In this document: positions 38,101 to 41,162 of the stretch, piece after piece | Layout of the letters: every line of letters begins with the position of its first letter | Position numbering within the stretch: the stretch's first letter is position 1 | Source: Patella vulgata | Lineage: Eukaryota > Mollusca > Gastropoda > Patellidae | NCBI RefSeq assembly: GCF_932274485.2 | Contig: NC_065887.2 | Span: 9,830,001 to 9,894,000, forward strand | Length of the DNA stretch: 64,000 nucleotides | Reading direction: 5' to 3' | Translations under genes and position numbers: made by a program | The notes under the pieces: generated by a model | Database searches by the model: none | The model's input: the letters and a program-made list of their open reading frames with translations, nothing else | Told to the model about the DNA's origin: nothing

Positions 38101-39874
38101 CCAAAATATTTTCATGATCTATTTATAATTATTTCACGTTCTATAATTTGATAAAAATGACATAGATACTTACTGTAATAGATATAGAAACTCTTTCTTC
38201 ATTTGGAAGAGAAAACTGTATTGGTCTAATGTCCTGTAAAATATACAGATAAACTGGTATGTATTAAATTAATAGCGAGAGAGAGAGAGAGAGAGAGAAA
38301 TGGGGTTTAACGTCCACTCGACACAAACTAGGTCATTTCGGGACTAACATATGGTTTAATTTTATTTCAATAATTCGCTTGCGCGTAGGGGTCTTTAGCA
38401 GTGGGAGGAAACCGGAGGACCCGGAGAAAACCCACGAGGTTGGACAGGCGACCCTACTCCTTGTCACGTACAACCGGGGATTCGAAACCACGCCAGTTGA
38501 CTCAATGACAGGCCTTATGATACAGCACGCACGTGCTAACCATACGGCCATCCAACCCCCCTAAATTTATAACACATTACATAAATTAGTAATCAAATTT
38601 ATAGCAACTGTAGGCTATTACATGTAATTAACCAAAAGCACTTGGTAAAATTATTATTTTTTAGTTAATGATCAATAGTGTATGAATATCCGAAACCAAC
38701 ACAGCACAGCACAGCAAGAACTTGCCATAACAGACCGTTTCATTTGTTATTCCATCACATCATCCAGAACGTGAGTTATATAACAACTCTTCCTAGTGTA
38801 GTACAGACAAATAAAATGAAATTACGAGCTATAAAAAACAAAACGAAATAGGATCTGTGTTTTAATCAGATTGGAAACGAATGCAGTAGAATATCAATAA
38901 GATTTTGTATGGTATCCTATGTTGGTCATAATAATAAATATGTAAACGTTTACCTTGATGGCATTACGTAAGCCATCTTGTAGCATGTAATTAAAAGATT
39001 CTACATGTGGTCGGGTGACATCTTGCAAAAGCTGAAACATAAGCAAAATGACAGTTAATTAATATCATAAATTTCCCTTACTTGCCGTACCATAAATGCA
39101 TCTGGATTCACATGGCAAAATATAAACCTCAGGGAAAATCCTTTGCAGGCTTGCAAACGATCCTTACAAATGTAAAACATCCCATGTGTCGAATTCGAGA
39201 TACCGGTACCTTTATTCTTTCACAAAAAAAATAAACAATAGGCACTTTTTGGACACAGTGACTATAGCTTTAAACGCCATTCAATCAACTGTAAAATATT
39301 AGCAATAATAGTTAGGCCTATAGCTAGCTATAGGTAGTTTGTTGAGCTATTATTATGGGTCAGTAAGGCTGTGCAGGCAATGTATAGTCGTTCAAACGGT
39401 ATGAAAAACCGAGTTCCTATGTACACATTGGTGTGCATGTAAAAGAACCCTTGGCAGTGGGAATTCGATATACCCAGTAGACCATAAAGAGCTCTGTACG
39501 TTATTATGACCAAATTTCTTTTAATTTATAATAATAATATTATGCAACATGTTATCGGGCAACATCAGAAAGCATCAAACATAATATGAGCCTATATCTT
39601 TAATTTGAGCTTCCAGTCTGTCTCATGTCGACATCCCCTGCTTTGATTATGTCGAGAACTCACAAATAAAACGAAAGTAGCACTGTGCCACTCGGCAAAA
39701 AACATTTATCGTTTCATTAACCATAATCATTAATATTAATATTCTTTTTAGCACAATGCAATCCGTTCTTTTAAAATGTCGTACCGGAACTTGTTCTGCC
39801 TTGGGTACACCAAAATCTGGAGCGGTCAAGTTCTTAAAACTTGGCTGTTTTTGTTTTGATCTGTGAAACGACAT
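12898..39874 (-). CDS. POLR1B: POLR1B, RNA polymerase I second-largest subunit (31 exons)
   Basis: The exons below join to 1138 codons plus stop with every junction GT-AG and every phase continuous. The product is the beta-like subunit (RPA2/RPA135) of nucleolar RNA polymerase I, which forms one side of the active-site cleft and synthesises the 45S pre-rRNA. Landmarks along the chain are [18 protein letters not shown] (lobe/protrusion), [40 protein letters not shown] (752-759), [12 protein letters not shown] (881-892), [38 protein letters not shown] and a C-terminal CX2C...CX2C zinc finger (C1071, C1074, C1101, C1104). Length and motifs agree with human POLR1B as I recall it; RPB2 and RPC2 fit less well. 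Introns run from about 110 nt to 2.2 kb and are packed with SINEs and MITEs. No frame break was found. Confidence 0.97.
13178..13552 (-). mobile_element. SINE-1, full length (intron 30)
   Basis: Tail (AAATGAAATG) first, then AACATCCTACTGTTCTGCTCC, the body, GATTGAACACGCGACCTCCA (B-box region) and AGCGAGCCAGCGTCTTACCC (A-box region reversed). Confidence 0.93.
13556..13791 (-). mobile_element. SINE-1, degraded (intron 30)
   Basis: Directly follows the previous copy in the same orientation. AAATTTTGCCCAGACAGCGG and CTTGACAAGCCCTCCGTCCT are conserved; the middle is deleted and the head is lost. Confidence 0.85.
13828..14037 (-). mobile_element. SINE-2 with internal deletion (intron 30)
   Basis: AGAGAGAAATGGGGTTTAAC, TTTCGGGACTAACATATGG, CTACTCCTTGTCACGTAC, then the reversed tRNA-like head GCTAACCATCCAGCCATCCAA. 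The segment with the GTCTTTAGCAGTGGGAGG core is missing. Confidence 0.9.
14105..14269 (-). CDS. POLR1B: POLR1B exon 30 (1013-1067)
   Basis: [38 protein letters not shown], then [16 protein letters not shown][13 protein letters not shown] forms part of the clamp and active-site anchor. Confidence 0.97.
14404..15126 (+). mobile_element. SINE-1 split by a second SINE-1 (intron 29)
   Basis: The head GTGGATAAAAGAGTAAGACG up to GCTGGCTTGCTAG (14404-14444) continues at 14820 after an intervening SINE and runs to about 15126 (CCTCATAGCAGACTGTATGG, CATCTTCTTTAGC). The body has several differences from consensus. Confidence 0.9.
14445..14819 (-). mobile_element. SINE-1 nested inside another SINE-1
   Basis: A complete reverse-oriented SINE-1 flanked by the perfect 14-bp duplication CGCTGGCTTGCTAG at 14431-14444 and 14820-14833. 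The target was the head of the older plus-strand copy. Confidence 0.95.
15240..15367 (-). CDS. POLR1B: POLR1B exon 29 (970-1012)
   Basis: [40 protein letters not shown], then [18 protein letters not shown] is near-invariant. Confidence 0.97.
15403..15749 (-). mobile_element. SINE-1 (intron 28)
   Basis: Complete body; the head is shortened (ACCTCCAGGCCAGCGTCTTA lacks part of the usual GCTAGCGAG segment). The 77-aa frame here is SINE-derived. Confidence 0.92.
15750..16388. other. Rest of intron 28
   Basis: Unique AT-rich intron sequence with a few CATTCTTAAAATCAGCATCT-like short repeats near 15850-15990. No gene seen. Confidence 0.6.
16389..16514 (-). CDS. POLR1B: POLR1B exon 28 (928-970)
   Basis: [20 protein letters not shown] then [19 protein letters not shown]. 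Split codons at both ends; matches the clamp-approaching helix of the family. Confidence 0.95.
16609..16842 (+). mobile_element. SINE-2 with 13-bp target duplication (intron 27)
   Basis: Head TGGATGGCGGAATGGTTAGC (A box) and GGTTTCGGGTCGCC, core CTCCCACTGCTAAAGACCCC, tail GTGGATGTTAACCCC then CT-rich. CTTATCTGTTACA flanks it at 16596-16608 and 16843-16855. Confidence 0.95.
17458..17651 (+). mobile_element. SINE-2, internally deleted, next to exon 27
   Basis: Head GGGTGACCGAATGGTTAAAG, B box GGTTTCGATTCC, then TTCTCCCAAAATGACCTAG where the middle is missing. CCATTCAAAGAA is duplicated at 17446-17457 and 17652-17663. The second duplicate ends 14 nt from the exon 27 edge. Confidence 0.95.
17677..17774 (-). 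CDS. POLR1B: POLR1B exon 27 (895-928)
   Basis: [20 protein letters not shown] then [13 protein letters not shown], the D-PF---G--PD-I-NPHG-PSRMT-G box. A SINE-2 target duplication starts 14 nt past the exon end. Confidence 0.97.
17900..17958 (-). CDS. POLR1B: POLR1B exon 26 (876-895)
   Basis: [19 protein letters not shown]. The GDKF-SRHGQKG box carries lysines that line the active site in multisubunit polymerases. Confidence 0.97.
18200..18341 (-). CDS. POLR1B: POLR1B exon 25 (828-875)
   Basis: [20 protein letters not shown] to [12 protein letters not shown], the family's N-L-TGES and VRVPRNP region. Phase 0 donor. Confidence 0.95.
18394..18438. repeat. (GA)n microsatellite (intron 24)
   Basis: About 20 GA units with a few interruptions, 20 nt into intron 24, without visible SINE-2 body beside it. 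Confidence 0.9.
18459..18546 (-). CDS. POLR1B: POLR1B exon 24 (799-828)
   Basis: [20 protein letters not shown] then LKKGAAYY, aligned with [20 protein letters not shown]. The donor is 20 nt from a (GA)n microsatellite. Confidence 0.92.
18825..18882 (-). CDS. POLR1B: POLR1B exon 23 (780-799)
   Basis: [19 protein letters not shown]. Two overlapping GT donors are possible (GTAGGT and GTAAAT four nt on); frame continuity picks 18824-18823. Confidence 0.9.
19041..19216 (+). mobile_element. SINE-1, internally deleted (intron 22)
   Basis: ACCAGGAGGTCCTGTGTTTC and ATCCCCACATTGGC (head), then TCCTCATAGCACACTGCATG and ACATTAAACTCCATTTCATT. Its tail ends 18 nt from the exon 22 donor. Confidence 0.82.
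19235..19318 (-). CDS. POLR1B: POLR1B exon 22 (752-779)
   Basis: [20 protein letters not shown] then [16 protein letters not shown] contributes acidic residues near the active site. Phase 0. Confidence 0.97.
19660..19940 (-). mobile_element. SINE-2 with a duplicated core (intron 21)
   Basis: Two direct units of about 118 bp (from near 19706 and 19824), each GGGACTAACATGGTT or TACTAACATGGTTT, TCAATAATTCA, GTGTCTTTAGCAATGG or GTGTCTTCAGCAATGG, and GGTACTAAAGAGG. The right edge is about 13 nt from the exon 21 donor. The tRNA head is absent. Confidence 0.85.
19953..20129 (-). CDS. POLR1B: POLR1B exon 21 (693-751)
   Basis: [34 protein letters not shown], then [17 protein letters not shown]. It spans the hybrid-binding domain and joins exon 22 at T-GYDMEDAM. 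Confidence 0.97.
20384..20491 (-). CDS. POLR1B: POLR1B exon 20 (657-692)
   Basis: [20 protein letters not shown] then [16 protein letters not shown], the F-DHNQSPRN-YQCQ catalytic-fold motif. Phase 0. Confidence 0.97.
20676..21201. mobile_element. TTAA-flanked MITE, family U (intron 19)
   Basis: The left end TTAAAGGGACTATCCCGATT and the right end, read in reverse, TTAATGGGCCAATCCGGATA, form imperfect inverted repeats. Both termini carry TTAA. No transposase. A diverged relative lies at 23880-24215. Confidence 0.78.
21510..21707 (-). CDS. POLR1B: POLR1B exon 19 (591-656)
   Basis: [40 protein letters not shown] and [12 protein letters not shown]; the external-lobe block GL-LF-T--R--RPV-NL. 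Phase 0. Confidence 0.96.
21986..22211 (-). mobile_element. SINE-2, nearly full length (intron 18)
   Basis: AGTTTAACGTAAACTCAACA, GGGACTAACATATGGTTTAA, CCACGAGGTTGGACAGGC, and reversed head GTTAACCATTCGTGCACCCA. Confidence 0.92.
22439..22648 (-). CDS. POLR1B: POLR1B exon 18 (521-590)
   Basis: Seventy codons from [20 protein letters not shown] to [11 protein letters not shown], including [14 protein letters not shown], the conserved DG-x-MG segment. Phase 0. Confidence 0.95.
22768..22852 (-). mobile_element. SINE-2 3' fragment with (GA)n (intron 17)
   Basis: (GA)n then TTAACTTCCACTAGATACAA and GGACTAACATATGGTTTAA, cut off after 85 bp. Confidence 0.88.
22870..23110 (-). CDS. Unrecognised 79-codon frame in intron 17
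   Basis: Reads (GTG)[19 protein letters not shown] to [10 protein letters not shown], with no ATG near the start and a stop codon just upstream. An AG dinucleotide precedes it, so it could be a captured exon-like piece or transposase remnant; the run ERVFS recalls the hAT dimerisation region but the rest does not fit. It may equally be chance. No function assigned. Confidence 0.2.
23143..23521. mobile_element. hAT-type MITE with perfect 8-bp duplication
   Basis: Left end CAGTGATTCTCAACCACTGG, right end in reverse CAGTAGTTCTCAACCCTTTT, classic hAT termini. CTCTAGAT flanks it at 23135-23142 and 23522-23529. Internally about 85 bp (TTTATTTAGTTTGAGTCATT...) is duplicated in tandem from 23246 and 23330. 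No transposase. Confidence 0.93.
23685..23758 (-). CDS. POLR1B: POLR1B exon 17 (496-520)
   Basis: [20 protein letters not shown] then AAQCS, the signature G-x-CP-HTPDG-PCGL motif. Donor GTAGGT at 23684. Confidence 0.97.
23880..24215. mobile_element. Diverged relative of MITE family U (intron 16)
   Basis: CTTTGTCTAACAGTTTCAGC, ATATTAAGCCGTTTG and ACATAACTTTTTAAGAG follow the same order as in 20676-21201. Ends could not be placed exactly. Confidence 0.6.
24366..24501 (-). CDS. POLR1B: POLR1B exon 16 (451-496)
   Basis: [38 protein letters not shown], then KLRPEAWG. SxxRCVHRG and MRTTTVRxL-PE-WG are conserved in Pol I. The polypyrimidine tract lies in a SINE-2 fragment. Confidence 0.97.
24513..24597 (-). 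mobile_element. SINE-2 fragment touching the exon 16 acceptor
   Basis: GGTGGGATTTAATGTCCACT, TTTTAGGACTGAAGTATGG, GATCTTTAGCAGTGAGAG. Read in reverse, its CCCACCTCATTTTTTC start supplies the pyrimidine-rich stretch before the exon 16 AG. Confidence 0.82.
24598..24860 (-). mobile_element. SINE-1, head lost (intron 15)
   Basis: GAAATGAAATGGGGTTTACT, AATTCCAACTGCCAAGGGTT, TATCCTTGTCAGGGCCTCCA; ends at the MITE beginning 24861. Confidence 0.9.
24861..24984. mobile_element. Fold-back MITE with TGACGTCA in both arms
   Basis: Arms of about 45 bp: GGAACTTTTCGCCAATAAAC, then AATTTGTGACGTCATTTTAG on the left, mirrored on the right as ACTAAAATGACGTCACAGAT and TGTTTATTGACGAAAAGTTC. A short central spacer. 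A clear flanking duplication was not found. Confidence 0.85.
25195..25237 (-). mobile_element. SINE-2 3' fragment (intron 15)
   Basis: AATGGGGTTTAACATCCACG then CGACACAAACTAATGG, 24 nt from the exon 15 donor. Confidence 0.75.
25262..25368 (-). CDS. POLR1B: POLR1B exon 15 (415-450)
   Basis: [18 protein letters not shown] then [23 protein letters not shown] is the fork-type block of second-largest subunits. Confidence 0.96.
25434..25807 (-). mobile_element. SINE-1, full length, nested in SINE-2 tail
   Basis: A complete copy, tail to head (CCAGGCTAGCGAGCCAGCGT, CTTAACCATGTGATCCCC), flanked by TAAAGGAGAGAG at 25422-25433 and 25808-25819. Confidence 0.95.
25900..27221 (+). mobile_element. hAT-like DNA transposon, 1.3 kb, non-autonomous
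   Basis: Left end CATGGATGTCATTAG, right end in reverse CAGGGATGTCACTAAC; ATATGGTT is duplicated at 25892-25899 and 27222-27229, the 8-bp hAT signature. No transposase domain is visible. A 24-codon plus-strand frame at 26403-26477 ([19 protein letters not shown]...) looks like the first piece of a lost protein, and an 87-codon minus-strand frame at 26470-26733 has no motif. The centre is less AT-rich than its surroundings, consistent with a deletion derivative. Confidence 0.88.
27395..27520 (+). mobile_element. MITE family T, right-end fragment
   Basis: AATGAAGTAATTTGACTGAT, CTTTAACTATTATAGCGAGA, ACTGCCAGCTCTTTATCTAA match the right part of 3189-3706 and 53918-54302. Confidence 0.75.
27615..27702 (-). 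CDS. POLR1B: POLR1B exon 14 (386-415)
   Basis: [18 protein letters not shown] then [11 protein letters not shown]; ends with one base of the next codon. The following intron is the longest (about 2.2 kb) and holds the nested transposon stack. Confidence 0.93.
27731..27796 (-). mobile_element. SINE-1 3' fragment (intron 13)
   Basis: AAATGAAATGAAACTAATTT, TTAACATGCTACTTTTCTGC, GACTATTGAAGATGGG. Confidence 0.75.
27797..28396. other. Middle of intron 13
   Basis: Unique sequence. It contains two GGGTTGGGGTACAAAATCC-like or GGGTAAGGGACAAATTG stretches in loose repeat. No gene. Confidence 0.55.
28397..28715 (-). mobile_element. SINE-1 (intron 13)
   Basis: GAAATGGCGTTTAACCTCCC, GGGATCTTTTATATACACAC, GATTGAACATATGACCTCCG; the A-box end is truncated. 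Confidence 0.9.
28772..28889 (-). CDS. POLR1B: POLR1B exon 13 (346-385)
   Basis: [20 protein letters not shown] then [16 protein letters not shown]. Phase 0 at the 3' end. Confidence 0.95.
28984..29227 (-). mobile_element. SINE-1, both ends trimmed (intron 12)
   Basis: CTACTGTTCTGCTCCTAAAC, CTTATATTGAATTCCAACTG, TGCATCACTGACAAGG; it stops before the head and is followed at once by a SINE-2. Confidence 0.9.
29243..29790 (+). mobile_element. SINE-2 split by a second SINE-2 (intron 12)
   Basis: Head GACTGAATGGCTTAACGTGC and body to TTATTGAAATAA at 29430, resuming at 29691 with AAATTGAGACATATGTTGG and the tail GTGAACGTTAAATCC then CT-rich. Confidence 0.93.
29431..29690 (-). mobile_element. SINE-2 nested inside SINE-2
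   Basis: A nearly complete reverse copy from (GA)n through GGTTTAACGTCCACTCAGGA to GCGCTAACCATTCGTCCATC and a C run, flanked by the perfect 12-bp duplication TTATTGAAATAA at 29419-29430 and 29691-29702. Confidence 0.95.
29847..29900 (-). CDS. POLR1B: POLR1B exon 12 (328-346)
   Basis: [17 protein letters not shown], like CICIHLKSNTEKFYML. Fifty-four nt with split codons at both ends; the donor is GTAAGT. Confidence 0.94.
29901..30294. other. Intron 11, unique sequence
   Basis: About 394 bp AT-rich intron with no recognisable repeat. Confidence 0.6.
30295..30441 (-). CDS. POLR1B: POLR1B exon 11 (279-328)
   Basis: [15 protein letters not shown], then [16 protein letters not shown], matching the YLGECFRVKLNVPDWY block. 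Several copies of the acceptor and exon start lie upstream; this one gives no insertion relative to the human protein. Confidence 0.93.
30442..30598 (-). repeat. Copies of the exon 11 acceptor and exon start
   Basis: Units containing CACAATACATCTGTTAA and TAATACTTCT..TAACATATT (plus strand) repeat upstream of exon 11 at about 30459-30485, 30485-30542 and 30543-30598. Each recreates TTAACAG then ATGT on the minus strand. Alternative exon starts would lie at 30465 (+24 nt), 30516 (+75 nt) and 30578 (+137 nt); the first two keep frame without a stop. Confidence 0.9.
30817..31129 (-). repeat. Copies of the exon 10 donor edge
   Basis: The exon 10 edge ATTTTAAAGG then GTATGTTGCTAG recurs as ATTTTAAAGA then GTATGTTACTAG 28 nt downstream (GT at 31101-31100), and a third relative with AGTGTCCCAGTAACTACCC lies at 30817-30855, beyond a later SINE-2. 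Confidence 0.82.
30856..31067 (-). mobile_element. SINE-2 with 11-bp duplication (intron 10)
   Basis: (GA)n, AACTCCACTCTACACAAACT, GGCTTTAGCAGTGGGAGG, then CAACCAGGGATTCAAAACCA; the head is cut after the B box. TTTAAAATACA flanks it at 30845-30855 and 31068-31078. Confidence 0.92.
31130..31206 (-). CDS. POLR1B: POLR1B exon 10 (254-279)
   Basis: [20 protein letters not shown] then DTYFKG; ends with two bases of a Gly codon. The donor edge (ATTTTAAAGG then GTATGTTGCTAG) is repeated in intron 10. Confidence 0.94.
31454..31634 (-). mobile_element. SINE-2, 5'-truncated, next to exon 9
   Basis: From (GA)n through GGTTTAATGTCCACGCGACA to CCCTACTCCTTGTCA. CCCAATTTTGA flanks it at 31443-31453 and 31635-31645, 8 nt from the exon 9 edge. 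Truncation at the head with an intact duplication fits target-primed reverse transcription. Confidence 0.95.
31654..31749 (-). CDS. POLR1B: POLR1B exon 9 (222-253)
   Basis: [16 protein letters not shown] to FVPVVFILK, matching LHYLENGTVML of the family. A SINE-2 target duplication begins 8 nt into the following intron. Confidence 0.96.
31940..32038 (-). CDS. POLR1B: POLR1B exon 8 (189-221)
   Basis: [20 protein letters not shown] then [13 protein letters not shown]. The exon start and its acceptor (TTTATTACAG then CCACTATGTCTG) are repeated upstream in intron 7. Homology favours this nearest acceptor. Confidence 0.94.
32039..32130 (-). repeat. Copies of the exon 8 acceptor and exon start
   Basis: CATAGAGGCTGTAATAAAC (plus strand) recurs at about 32059-32077 and 32091-32109; the real junction is CATAGTGGCTGTAATAAAC. 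Alternative exon starts would fall at 32066 (+28 nt) and 32098 (+60 nt, open and in frame). A further relative, ACAAAGTGGCTGTAAAATAC, lies near 32378-32400 beyond a SINE-2. Confidence 0.9.
32119..32363 (-). mobile_element. SINE-2 (intron 7)
   Basis: (GA)n, GGTTTAATGTCCATTCAACA, GGTCTTTAGCAGTGGGAGG, GATTCAATGACAGACC and CCATCCAACCCCC; inserted within the exon-8-derived repeats. The head is partly deleted. Confidence 0.92.
32581..32655 (-). CDS. POLR1B: POLR1B exon 7 (164-188)
   Basis: [18 protein letters not shown] then IMQRRNY, the near-universal GGYFIxNG-EKV block. Phase 0. Confidence 0.97.
32747..32940 (+). repeat. Tandem duplication of a SINE-like head segment (intron 6)
   Basis: Two units of about 98 bp: GGGCTGGCTCAATAACAAGG versus GGGCTGACTCAATAACCAGG, then GTTGGCGAAGAAAGTTCC versus GTTGGTGAAAAAAGTTCC, and GCCAGGTTTCCCCCCATG versus GCCAGGTTTACCCCCATG. 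It resembles the SINE-1 head (GTTGGCCGAGAAAG). Confidence 0.8.
33318..33530 (+). mobile_element. SINE-1, old and degraded (intron 6)
   Basis: CCCCTTGTCAGTGGTGCAGG, TGGTGTGCACGTTAAAGAAT, AGCACACTGCATGACATTTG in SINE-1 order. Confidence 0.8.
33573..33793. mobile_element. Small MITE, 8-bp duplication (intron 6)
   Basis: Left end CAAGCCTGGAAATAAGG, right end in reverse TAAGCCTGGAAATAACGG; TAGATTGT is duplicated at 33565-33572 and 33794-33801. The interior holds several TGTCAGGCAC or TGTCCGGCAC units. The 8-bp duplication suggests hAT. Confidence 0.88.
33977..34042 (-). CDS. POLR1B: POLR1B exon 6 (142-163)
   Basis: [20 protein letters not shown]; the Cys-Asn-Leu and acidic end match the family. 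Phase 0. Confidence 0.94.
34071..34228. repeat. Minisatellite, 19-bp unit (intron 5)
   Basis: About eight copies of ATTCTGAATATTTTGAATT, starting 28 nt upstream of the exon 6 acceptor. Confidence 0.93.
34229..34653. other. Part of intron 5
   Basis: Unique sequence with a loosely repeated segment (AAATATTTTCAAATATCACAG at 34340, AAATATTTTCAATCATCACAG at 34448), so roughly 110 bp may be duplicated. Confidence 0.55.
34654..35018 (-). mobile_element. SINE-2, full length with duplicated core (intron 5)
   Basis: (GA)n tail; the segment AAGGTCATTT..GTGGGAG occurs twice in tandem (about 34698-34783 and 34786-34858), then a complete body and head (GCTAACCATTCGGCCATCCA). Confidence 0.94.
35192..35646. 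mobile_element. hAT-type MITE (intron 5)
   Basis: Left end CATTGATGGGATTTC, right end in reverse CAGTGATGGGATTTCGCC. Flanks AGTGAAAG and ATTGAAAC match at 6 of 8 positions, a decayed 8-bp duplication. GTCGGACATATTTTCC and CGGACATGTCCGGAATAT are inner inverted pieces. Confidence 0.8.
35745..35864 (-). CDS. POLR1B: POLR1B exon 5 (102-141)
   Basis: [16 protein letters not shown] to [13 protein letters not shown] is a hallmark of second-largest subunits. The acceptor tract is the first unit of a long minisatellite (35866-36712). Confidence 0.96.
35866..36712. repeat. Minisatellite with higher-order structure (intron 4)
   Basis: About 36 copies of a 23-bp unit (ATACAAATAATACATGGTTAC). Blocks of three to five units are separated by TACATTACATTATACATATA, giving a higher-order repeat of roughly 120-140 bp that is itself repeated about six times. 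The first unit is the pyrimidine tract of the exon 5 acceptor. Confidence 0.95.
36713..37207. other. Rest of intron 4
   Basis: Unique AT-rich sequence with a cluster of GATACG/GATTCAATAC short repeats near 37025-37065. No gene. Confidence 0.55.
37208..37282 (-). CDS. POLR1B: POLR1B exon 4 (77-101)
   Basis: Segment ending [12 protein letters not shown], aligned with the family's VYPAEC region. Phase 0. Confidence 0.94.
37420..37674 (-). mobile_element. SINE-1, degraded (intron 3)
   Basis: CCATACGCCATGCAGTGTGC, CATCCGAACGACTATACATT, CAGGAATCGAACACTGGACC, GAGCTACCAGGGA. The tail side is poorly preserved. Confidence 0.87.
37676..37912 (+). mobile_element. SINE-1, degraded, head-to-head with previous (intron 3)
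   Basis: ACTAGTTGTTCGGATGGAAC, AAAATCTCTTGGCAGCTGGA, CTGCCTGGGCAAAATTCTCC, then AAACTCCATTCCCATT. Confidence 0.82.
38174..38233 (-). CDS. POLR1B: POLR1B exon 3 (57-76)
   Basis: [20 protein letters not shown]. Sixty nt, phase 0. The donor is GTAAGT. Confidence 0.94.
38275..38562 (-). mobile_element. SINE-2, full length, near consensus (intron 2)
   Basis: (GA)n, GGGGTTTAACGTCCACTCGA, GGGGTCTTTAGCAGTGGGAG, CAACCGGGGATTCGAAACCA (B box) and CTAACCATACGGCCATCCAA (A box). It opens a 72-codon frame in the SINE sense direction, which is not a host gene. Confidence 0.96.
38810..38878. mobile_element. Half of a Mutator-type MITE, family M (intron 2)
   Basis: AAAACGAAATAGGATCTGTG and TTTTAATCAGATTG match the right end of 51094-51490. 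Confidence 0.7.
38954..39031 (-). CDS. POLR1B: POLR1B exon 2 (31-56)
   Basis: [17 protein letters not shown] then QDGLRNAIK, the conserved HVESFNY block of the protrusion. Phase 0 at both ends. Confidence 0.96.
39380..39495 (+). mobile_element. SINE-1 fragment (intron 1)
   Basis: AACCGAGTTCCTATGTACAC, AAAAGAACCCTTGGCAGTGG, AATTCGATATACCCAGTAGA. Confidence 0.82.
39785..39874 (-). CDS. POLR1B: POLR1B exon 1 (residues 1-30)
   Basis: [10 protein letters not shown], then [17 protein letters not shown], like the family's N-terminal K-L-T-P-G-P pattern. Phase 0 donor GT at 39784-39783. The first in-frame ATG is taken as the start; an out-of-frame ATG lies 16 nt upstream. Confidence 0.92.
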
Positions 39875-39890
39875 GCTGCTTTCTGGCCAT
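39834..39890 (-). CDS. Possible overlapping uORF at the POLR1B start
   Basis: An ATG 16 nt upstream of the POLR1B start opens a different frame of 18 codons ([18 protein letters not shown]) that overlaps exon 1. It matters only if transcription starts upstream of 39890, which the sequence does not show. Confidence 0.35.
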   Translation of the reverse strand: MARKQHVVSQIKTKTAKF

Positions 39891-40150
39891 GTGCTTTTTT
39901 ACTTCCGGCAAAACTACACTTGATTATCCAGTGTTTGCATTAACCCTCGACTATCCAGTCTAGGAGGTGGCCATAATAATTGTAAATATTTCGCAAAGAT
40001 TATGGAATGTTAAAATATCGGTAGAAGTATATATATGGCCTATTTACTGATTTATGAATTTGTGGAATTGAGGTACACTACATCGGTACGGTAACAATAT
40101 ATTTGAGTATACTTTCATGCATTCAGTTTTTGATGGTTTTATCGTTTCTT
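39891..40150 (-). promoter_or_regulatory. Candidate POLR1B promoter
   Basis: Immediately upstream of exon 1 the minus strand reads TTTTGCCGGAAGTAAAAA, a good ETS/GABP-type site (GCCGGAAGT) of the kind often found at housekeeping promoters. No TATA box is evident. Assignment is by position and motif only. Confidence 0.45.
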
Positions 40151-40689
40151 AATCGGTGTTGTCTCCCTTCAACTATAGAAAGACTAAAGAGTCAACTAAA
40201 ACGGTAAGGAATGAGCTTCTCCGCTGTTCATTTGGACCGTTTGATTAGACCTTATCCCACTCAAAGATCGATTACGCGGGTCATTGATTCAGGAATAAGT
40301 TATTATACGTTTATATCTGAATCTCAAAATGCCAAAATTATATTTTTTCCTCTTGTTACAGAATAAACATTCATTAAATAACAATATTGGAAATTTACGG
40401 AATATGCAGGGAGCATAATGTGTAGATGAGCAATATCCAATACTCATGGAAGATAAATTGAGGCGGGACTTAGAAATGTCGATATTAGGCTTCTGCGACA
40501 CTTTTTACGGGTCGTACTTTTTACTTTATGGTCGACAACCCTAACCCTAACCCTCGCACTAATAAAAGATAGGCCTAAAATGTTATTTATTTATAACCAG
40601 TAGCTGAAACAATCTTGATATATTTGCCCTTCAATATCTAAATTGTAGTTTTGTCCTTCCATATTCTTTAAAATATATATGAATGTTTT
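40151..40689. other. Intergenic, short telomere-like run
   Basis: Mostly unique. CCCTAACCCTAACCCT at 40539-40554 is a minus-strand TTAGGG run of under three units, too short to be more than an interstitial repeat. Confidence 0.7.
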
Positions 40690-40860
40690 TCGAGCATTTG
40701 GTCGGCGGTAACAAGTATTTGGTCGGCGGTAATTATATTACGGTCGAAAGTCATTACAATGCGGTCGGCGGTAAAAAGTATTTGGTCGGCGGTAATTACA
40801 CGACGGTCGGCGGTAAAAAGCATTTGGTCGGCGGTGGTCGGCGGTAAAAAGTACCACCGA
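40690..40860. repeat. Minisatellite, unit about 22 bp (GGTCGGCGGTAA)
   Basis: Eight or so units of TTTGGTCGGCGGTAAAAAGT or TACGGTCGAAAGTCAT variants. GC-rich core in AT-rich surroundings. The minus frame reads repeated TADQ(I/M)L and is repeat-derived. Confidence 0.92.
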
Positions 40861-41162
40861 CTTTGTACTGATGCACACATATGAAATGGGTAGCTCTCGG
40901 TCTTGGCTCTAATACTGACATTCAAATCTTTCTTACTACCCTTTTTTCGAATGATAAAACTGATAGTATAACGTGATTTTGTAAGTTGACACTGTGGATA
41001 ATCAATTAAACAGGTATATTAATTACACTGCAAGGACTGGTGAAACACATGGGTGCCTTGTATTTTTGACAGAAAACCTTTCAATTATTCGTAAGTATCC
41101 AAATCAATATCGAACCCCACTGAAATTTATAACATTGAAACCACCCCTAATTTCTTTCTTTA

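Noticed and set aside
38333-38551. A recurring 60-75 aa peptide (IIEIKLNH..., [19 protein letters not shown]) seen at 29501, 34786, 38333, 51138, 62880 and elsewhere
   Set aside because: It is the translation of the SINE-2 sense strand. It looks conserved only because the copies are related and young; no codon-level constraint or separate promoter is visible.
40539-40554. Chromosome end (telomere repeat)
   Set aside because: Under three TTAGGG units within unique DNA; the same at 60664-60720. Interstitial at most.
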